Of a DNA stretch of 64,000 bases, positions 43,543 through 52,197 are shown piece by piece (position 1 is the first letter of the stretch; each line of letters opens with the position of its first letter). Source of the DNA: Vespa crabro (taxonomy: Eukaryota > Arthropoda > Insecta > Hymenoptera > Vespidae); NCBI RefSeq assembly GCF_910589235.1, contig NC_060957.1, forward strand, positions 14,698,367 through 14,762,366, given 5' to 3'. The notes under the pieces were generated by a model. That model saw only the letters and a program-made list of their open reading frames with translations, did not search any database and had not been told where the DNA came from. The position numbers and the translations under genes were made by a program.

Positions 43543-46500
43543 GACTTATCGGCTTATACGCTTCGAGGAAGAAAGTGGTGTGCCTCGCGATCGAGCCTCC
43601 GACTCGAGAAATCGAATATGAACGAGCGAGCTCTACGCAATCGATAGGATAGATTTGAAGAGCAAACCGGGATAGTACCAGGGATAGAAATCGAGACGAC
43701 TCGAATCGCCAAACGAAGCGAGAAAAAGGACGTAGCTGCCGCGTTGGCCGAACCTGACAGACTGGCAAACTGCTACTCTCCTCGGCATGAACTGAACGAA
43801 CGCGGCCGACATTGTCTACGGCACACCCCACCTCTTCTGTCAACGCGCGCGATGCCAAGCGTGGGAGGCACTAAGCTACTTTGGATCTCCTTTTTCCGCT
43901 CCCGCCTGCCCCAACCTACCCCCCCCCCCTCCGCCCCGATCCGCGATTAACTCACGGGTGGTACATGGCGTAGTAGAAACGCCATGCGAGATAATACCTG
44001 CCGATGAAACGGCCTTTTTCCCTTCGACGTCTATTTAACCGCTAATTATACAAGACTAAATTAATCCGACATAACTCCTTCGCCCGTCTCTAACTCGCTC
44101 TATTATTTTCGATAATCGACCCGCGCATCCTTTTCTCTACTTTTAAAAAATCTTTCAATGCGCACGAGACGACACGGTCCCTTGCCACGATTCGAAAATC
44201 CATAGAGGGAGGAGAGAGAGCGCGCGCTTAAGTCGGATCCATCTCTCTTTTACGAGAACCGTGTAAAGCGGCAATGGAAGGGAAAAGAGGCGCAACGCGT
44301 GGTACGTGATTAGGTGCATCGTGGAATGCGATTACGCGTAAGTAACTACGGACGATCACTTTTGCTTTACGGAACGCGAGGAACGCTTTAAAACTAGGTT
44401 CTAGGATTTCTGTTCTGACAGTTAAGAAAAGAAAAGAAGAGAAAAACAGAGGAGAACGCTCGAAGGCGAGAGACAACGTGACAACGATAAGTGGAAATAA
44501 GTACCGAGAGGAAGGATCGCTTTTTACTATGTCCTAGTATAATATATTTTCTATTGGATAAATCGCAACGCGATAAGAGCGCAAGAAGCAACCGAACCGC
44601 GTTGTTTCGAACGAATGACTGTCAGAGGAGAAAAGCGTGGGTGGTCTCGCAGGTAGGACAGCACGCGCGCCTACCACCGAGCGCACCCAACGCGCCTTTG
44701 CGCGTCCCTTTGGCGCGCTTCCTCCCTTCGCACGGTCTCGGCGAACCTCGGCCAAACTCGACTGATCTCGCTGACGCTTCGACCAACTTCGCCGTTCCCT
44801 ATCGCTTACGATAAATTTTCCCGTAAAATGCAAGATTATCGTTGGAAAAACAATTATCCATCGTCGTTATAAAACAATCGCATAGAATCCTTACGAGGTG
44901 CTGGATGTCCTACTCCTCTTTCTTTCGGTTAGATCGGGCACGATCGTTCGTAAGGAGATAAGGAGCCGCTGATTGATCCCTTTCGGCAAACGGGTTCGTT
45001 GCGGGCTCGGTTGAAATCTTTCCCGATCCGTAGAAACTAAAAGTGCCGAGAGTACGTGACTCGTTGTCACACGCGTCTATATGCGAAGGAAGAAATATAC
45101 GAGAAGGCGAATCGCGCAGAAGACGCGCAAGTTCGTCATTGCAAACGTATACGATAAATCGATATCTCGCTCAAGGAAAGCCGGTTTGGAAGAAGGATAA
45201 CGACGAAACGCTCGTTTCTAATGGATCCCGTGGTATTTAACTAACAAACGTCGCGGTTAGTTCAACGTCCTATCCTCCGTTGACCCACTTATACCTATCC
45301 ACTTTCCGATCGATCCGTTAGCGCAAAAATAATCCAACTATTTCGTCGGAAAAAGACAAGGAAAATGGGGAGGGGGGGGGGGGGGCGCGGGCGGGAATGC
45401 TATAATATGGGAGAGGTCAAAGACCGAGGGAGAAAAGTCCTTCGATTCTCCGGTACGTCATCGAAAATACGTTACTTCGATTTGCACGCTTTTAAAAGCG
45501 TGCGAATGGTATTCGCATTCCGAATTACACAAGTTTAAATAAAATAAGTTTGCCGGGCTGTCGGTTCGAGGTTCACACTACACGGGGGACGGCGGAGTCG
45601 GACTTTGACCGACCGAGGCAGCGAGTAAAGGGGCGAAACGGACCGAAAGAAAGGAGGAAAAGGGGGAAAGCAGAAGTAATCGCAAGTACGTCGTTCGCGT
45701 CGGCCAAGAGAGAGAATCCAAAGGAAGAAGCCCCAAGGAAAGGTTGCATGTTTATTCAAAGCTATCTTATATCACATTTTCATACTAATGGACTCGTTCA
45801 ACTGTCTGCCGAGTCCCTCGAGTCGCGGCTGACGTTCTCTCTCTTTCTCTGGCCGCTCAACCATCGCCATCCATTTGCCACCATCCATTCTCTCGAGCGA
45901 ATTTAACAAACGGTATACGAGCGCGGTAAATAAGTATTCGTCGAGACGAGTGCTCGCCACGGTCCACGGCGATCTATTCGCTATTTACTTATCGTCTTTC
46001 ACGCGCAAATGCATTTTCGACGAAAGCTTTTCGAAATTCGCAGCGGGCATCTCTCGGGAACCGATTAAACCTGCTCGGTTACGCGAAGACGCGTCATTCT
46101 CTCACGCGACCCCGTTGCCCGCGATTATCGCCGTAAATTACAAAAAAGGCACCGAATTGCTTCAACTTGCGAGAAGTAGTACCGAGAGAGCGAAATAACC
46201 GAAGGTTCCCCCTCCTCGTCGCCTTCGTTACGAGCTCTCGCTACCGAGGGTAACGCCTACCAATCCGCCGTTTTCCGACCTTTCCCCGCGGTATCCCCCT
46301 TGCCAGCGCGATACGCGTTTAATTCTCCCTCTCGGAGCGACCAACCAAAAATGAATTTTGCCGGCGCGCGGACGAGCGATACCTAAAATGACCTGCTTTT
46401 CTCCTCTCTCTCTCTCGCCCTTCCTTCCTTCCTTCCTCGTTTATACTTGCTTCGACGACAACGAAAATCGTACTCGGAAAGCAAATTTTTATGTTGAAAA

Positions 46501-48086
46501 CCCTCGACGGGAAGCGAGTCGGCAGGAGATAGAACGTACTCGTGCGTGAGCGAATACCATTAAACGCTTCGATGAAATATGATCCTTTGAGGGTGGCCGA
46601 CGTCGAATGTAAACATACTCTCTTTTTTATTCGGTCCTATTAATGCGCCCAGAGAGACGCTATATAATCGGGGGGAAGGGGGGCTGATTTATGTAGTCTC
46701 CAACGGATGGACGATTAAGAGATGATTAGTTCCGACGAAAAAATAACTTTTCTTAGAATCCTATCGATTTCAAAACGGCGAGGCGCGTTTAAAGAAAAAG
46801 ATCGCTGGTTTTGGATTTTATTTGATTACAATGTCAACGCAAACCGTAGTCGGTCGGTTCGATCGATCGACTTTGTCGTCGAATCGACCCGTCGTCTTCG
46901 TGTCGAAAAGAGATGCGATCGTGATCGTGATCGAAACGTTCACGCGAGACTGGATGCGAGCGAAGGCTCGCAACGAGACAACGATTACGCTATAATATAG
47001 GAGAGCCTTATCGTTACGAAATCTTGAGCCGACGTCGCACGTCGATATTTACCTTTCGTTTATTTACTTTAGATCCCGTGTCCTCTGACGCGAGGAACAA
47101 ACGCAAAGTTAAAGGACGCTTTTACAAAAGAGAAAGCTCGAAAACTCGAGCTCTTTGAAATCATTCCTAGCTTGGAATATTTCATGCCCGTTGTAATGCA
47201 TATCGAACGACGATAAAGGCAAACTTATTTCTTTCGCGCTCGTCCGCCCATCGACGATAATGGAAATAGCATAATATTTTGAAAAACAAAGGGAAAAGCT
47301 CCGGATTAAAAGCATCCGACGGCCGTGTTACTCTTTGTCGAATGAAATAACGCGTAAATAACGAGCAAAGGGACGAAACGTATTTATTTACCGACGTTGC
47401 ACAATATCATTCAATATCGTACTACTTGACAAATGTTTTTTTCAACGTAATCATACAATATATTTTCTACTTGAGATCGATATGTGTGTGTGTGTGTTCG
47501 GAGAATATATACGTTCCTCGGTAAGAAGCGTTTACGGGGCATCGAAGATCGTTCCTATCAGGCGACGCAGTCTCCAGGATTCGGAGAACGTCGTTTTCCG
47601 TAGGACAAAGGACACCTCGTCCTCGAACGAAACGATCCAGTCCCCGAGCTCAAAATAGTTTCAGCTACTACCAGGACCTAGCATTAGGGGCCATTACAAG
47701 ACACCACCTCTCTGCGTGCTACGCAATATCTATTCTCGGTAAATTTTCAACAAGCATATGGCAACGTTTCTCTCATCACTATCTATTTGATCGAAAAACA
47801 AACTCGATGCATCTTAGAGATTATTATCATCTTGTGTCTATTCGGACGATCGCGAAATTCGGTTGAAATCGTACCAATCTATTTTACTTTATTTAGGTGA
47901 CGATTCGAGAAAGGATACGCTACGTTTATCACTAATAAGCACGTCGAGGAGGATAGAAAAGGTAAAATACATAGAAACGTGAGTACCTAAAGCGCTTACA
48001 GAGTCGAAGGACGCATCTGAATAATGTTCGAAGGGGCGGGTACTGACGTTTGTCGTGGTGGTGCCTAGCGTGCGATAACCCCAACG

Positions 48087-48123
<37 letters not shown>

Positions 48124-51100
48124 GCCTTTACTCTCGTTCCAGCCTTGTCTCTCTTCATTTTGTCATGGTCCCAGTTACCTTAGCTTCCCGCAACGACTCA
48201 TAATTGTCCGCACTGGCATATTGCAAGACGGAAGAAGCGAGACGACACGAAAGTAGTTTAGCGAATTCCTACCTATCAAAGATGAAGGGGGAAAGAAAGA
48301 AGAGGGAGCGAAGGAGAGAGAGAGAGAGAGAGAGAGAAAAGAGGGTAGAACAGGGGGGGTAAATCCTCCTCAGTCTGGTGAATACTTGAATATTGATTAA
48401 GCATGCATATCGCGATTACTCGAGTAAAACGACCTCTTGCTTAGACCGACGACGAGCTGCGTGTCTCCGGTTATTTATATGAAATCGTTTCACTCTTTTC
48501 TATTTTTCCGTCCTCCGTTTCCAGCCAGCGGACACGACGCGAGCAAACGAGAAGAAAACCGACAACGATAAATATACATCTATTCTTATCGCGTTGATTT
48601 ATCGCGATTGTTTCTTTCCTCGTTTCCTCCTTCGGATTCTCGATAAAACAAAGGAAGAAAAAATAAGAGAACTTTTTGGAGCATTTCATCGTTCGTTAAG
48701 TAAATCGAATTAATCGACGTTCGCTTTGAGAGAAAGGCGGAAGCAGGGAGGACGTGTAAGCGCGACTCTGGCAGATTGGCCGTTCTCCTTTTCGCGTTGT
48801 TGACGAGACGACGAGAGAACGAGTACGGAACGAAAGGAAGGGAGAGTGCACGAGACTGCGTTGTGCTCGTGAAATAGGAGCAGGGAAAAAGCTCTCGAGT
48901 TTTTGAATATTCAGTAGGTACGTCCTGCTTGCTCGTCGTCGTCGTCGTCGACGACTCGCTCGTAGTTCCGCACCTTTCACCTGACCCTATTCTTATCAAA
49001 AGGGGAGAAAAAGTCCGTGTCTTTCGACACTAAAACGACAAGAAGACGCGTGTGTCTCTACGAATTAGAGCAAACTTTTTAATAAACTTTCCTCGACATT
49101 TATTTTCTCAAACTTTACAATCTCTTGCTACTACCCCCACCCCGAGTACAAGTTTACGTTCGATTCGTCGTACCGAGATAGATACGATATTCCCTCGCTC
49201 TTTATCGATCGATACCACCGTCGATAATGCAGCTTCCTTTATTCTCTTCGACCGACCTACGACTCTCTTCGACCGACCGTAGATAAGCTCGGTCGGAAGA
49301 TAAATTCTTCTTACCATTCATGTTTCTCTCTCCCTCTCTCTCACTCTCGCCCCTACGGTAAAGCAGTTATCTGCAAAGGAAACTATATAAGAAAACGTTC
49401 GACACTCACCGGGATAATTGCAATTGTGCTCGTCGCTTCCGTCTTGACAGTCCTCGACAAAGTTGCAACGTTGAGATTCCAGGATGCACCTTCGCACGTC
49501 GCAAGCGAATTCGCCAAACTTGCAGCCTGCGAGACCGTACAAAGACATTTTTAATAACGTCGAACTCATCGAGAATCGTTTAAACCGGTGCTTTTTAACG
49601 GAGGAAAAAACATATAGGCGGCTAACGGCGATGCATATCGCGAAGAGAATGTTTTTTTTTTCTACCATTTTGCGATATAAACATGCATAAATGTTTAGCA
49701 AAAATCATATACATATGTACAGGGTATATAACATTTTCGAAGCGTCATTTTCGTCGAGAATAATTACAAGGAGACGACGAATCGTCCAAACGGTTAAAAT
49801 ATATCAAATCATTGTGTGTTGAAATTCAACGAGAGATCTCGATATTAACGCGTTTGATTTTTAACGCGCATAGCGAATTATTCACGCGGGACTGGCCAGG
49901 AAATAACGATATATATCGTATAGGACACGTCCCTTCCTCGTAAGGCGATGCCAGATTTTTTTCTCGATCCTTCCGTAGCTATGAAGCTTCTAGCTTACGC
50001 GTAGAAGAGATAATGTCGCGGCTCGTTTGGACGATTAAAAGGGTCCGCTGGTTATACCTGAATGCGGACATCCTACTTCATCGGCCCCGTCCTCGCAATC
50101 CGGCACGCCGTCGCATCGCTGTACGGAACAAATATAACGACTTCCATCCTGACAGCGGACCACGTCGTCGGCGCGACATTTGTTCGAAGCTGCCCTCAAG
50201 GTCGAATCCTCTTCCTCTCCTTTGGCTATTTTCAGGTCCTCCTCCCCTGTGTCGGTCGGCTCCTCGCTGGTTGCCTCCGTTGGCAAGGGCCATCTCTCTT
50301 CTTCGCCCTCGCTAAAGTCTATCGCGTGTCATATCGCGATATGACATATGTATATATACATACATACTCGCGCGAAACGCAAAGATTCGACAATTCTGCA
50401 TTCAGCGAGTTCGGCGGACAGATTCTCGTCCTGGTTCCTTCGCGTGGCCCCTTTTTCGCGACTTTCCCAACGGCGTGCATATGTATGTATATATAAACTA
50501 TTGGCTTTTTTCTTCGGCGCGATCTATTGAAAAAGAGGCACGGGACGCAACCAAGAGCGAGAGCTCGGCATGGAAAAAATATTAAAAGCCATTTGTCTTT
50601 GATTAATATTAATGATATGCAGTTAGGAGAATCAGTTGGGCGAATGCGTTAATACGTTCAAATAGGATTTTATTTACCCATCGAGTAAGTTATCCAATGC
50701 TCGGATAGAAAATAAAGCGTTAACTCGAAAAGAGGAAAAGCTGTATAAATAGCAAATGCAAGATTATAGAAGGGCCGGAGGTTCGATACGAAGCGCATCT
50801 CTTCCTTTCTGATGGCCCTTATGACGATAGAGATATAATACTTACGCGTCGTAGTCGGCCGTAACGTAGAGTGACAATCCACCTCGTCGGATCCATCCTC
50901 GCATTGGTCCGTGCCGTCGCAGCGCGAATCTAATGGCACGCATGCACCGTTTCTACACGTTAATTCGCTCGATTGATCGCATTCCGGTAATACGCTTTCC
51001 ATCCCTGCTCATTGGTGATCATTGGAAAGCAATGCCATTGCCGTCGTGGTAGTCAAAAATTAAGAAAAGAAAAGAAAGAAAAAAGAAAGTAATAAAAGGA

Positions 51101-51207
51101 GGAACTTAAAAAAGCGGCGATAAAGAAATCTTGTGCGCAATACCAACTACGATGCTCTATGTGCATCCGCGGTGCATGATGTAATATTCTGGACGTCATC
51201 ATAACGT

Positions 51208-51271
<64 letters not shown>

Positions 51272-51309
51272 CTTCGGATGGAAACGATCCATTCTTCGAA
51301 AGAACATTT

Positions 51310-51342
<33 letters not shown>

Positions 51343-52161
51343 ACGTGGGTTAGACATTACTACGTACCACGTACTACTTACGTACTACCATAATACGTAC
51401 GACGTATGCAATAGTTGGGAAAACTTTACTCTTTTGCCAAGCGCGACCAAGTACGACGAAGAATCGATCATTTCCTAATGCCGAAACGTGCTCTTTTGCG
51501 GAAAAAGTTACCTAGAAAATGTCGGAAAGTGAATCCCTCCGGACCAACTTGGATGCTTCCCAAGGAATGATACTGCAACTGTTTCTCGAGTATATCCCGT
51601 ACCTCCAACTCATCCGTGAACGTAGAACCAATGTCGAGTGTGACTTGTGACGTAAACGCGTCGGACGTTGGCCTGAAAATAATAAATGATATTTTTCATC
51701 TCGTCGCTCACTCGTCTTCTACCATCAAATATACGTAGTATATATAATATACTTACGATATTTTAATGACGTTGGCCATATGATCGTAATTGGGAATATG
51801 TCGAGCGTATAGCTCTTCCAAAGCCTGTGTCAAATTACCGCTTAGCTCCTTGTACTCCCTGCTCTTTCTGTCGGCGTACTCTCTTCTGTAAGGCTCGCCG
51901 ACCGTCAAGGTTATCCGATAAAATCCTGTCGAAACGATCGATTCGATCACGTTTTATGATCCTTAAACGTTCATTTATCCTGTCCGTTACACAACCGACT
52001 ATACCGACTTTTCTCCGGAATACTACTTACGGGCCTTTCCTTCGATCTTTTGTCCCTCCGTGACAGGTTGGGAAACGTCCGAATCCGTTGCGCTACCCTC
52101 GATCTCGCCTGAAAGGAAAAACTTTGCGATGAAAAACTCGACTGAGACATACAAAGGGAGG

Positions 52162-52197
<36 letters not shown>

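Larger units (their letters stand above)
24050..49409 (-). other. 25 kb intron between LDLa 3 and LDLa 4
   Basis: Apart from the signal-peptide exon at 42.1-42.2 kb, I see no LDLa, Ig or other recognisable coding motif on either strand. It holds dense (GA)n/(CT)n tracts, poly-purine runs, an 11-bp minisatellite, and short GC and G/C homopolymers. The many ORFs are low-complexity or anonymous. Regulatory elements for the internal start are expected but cannot be pointed to. Confidence 0.7.
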
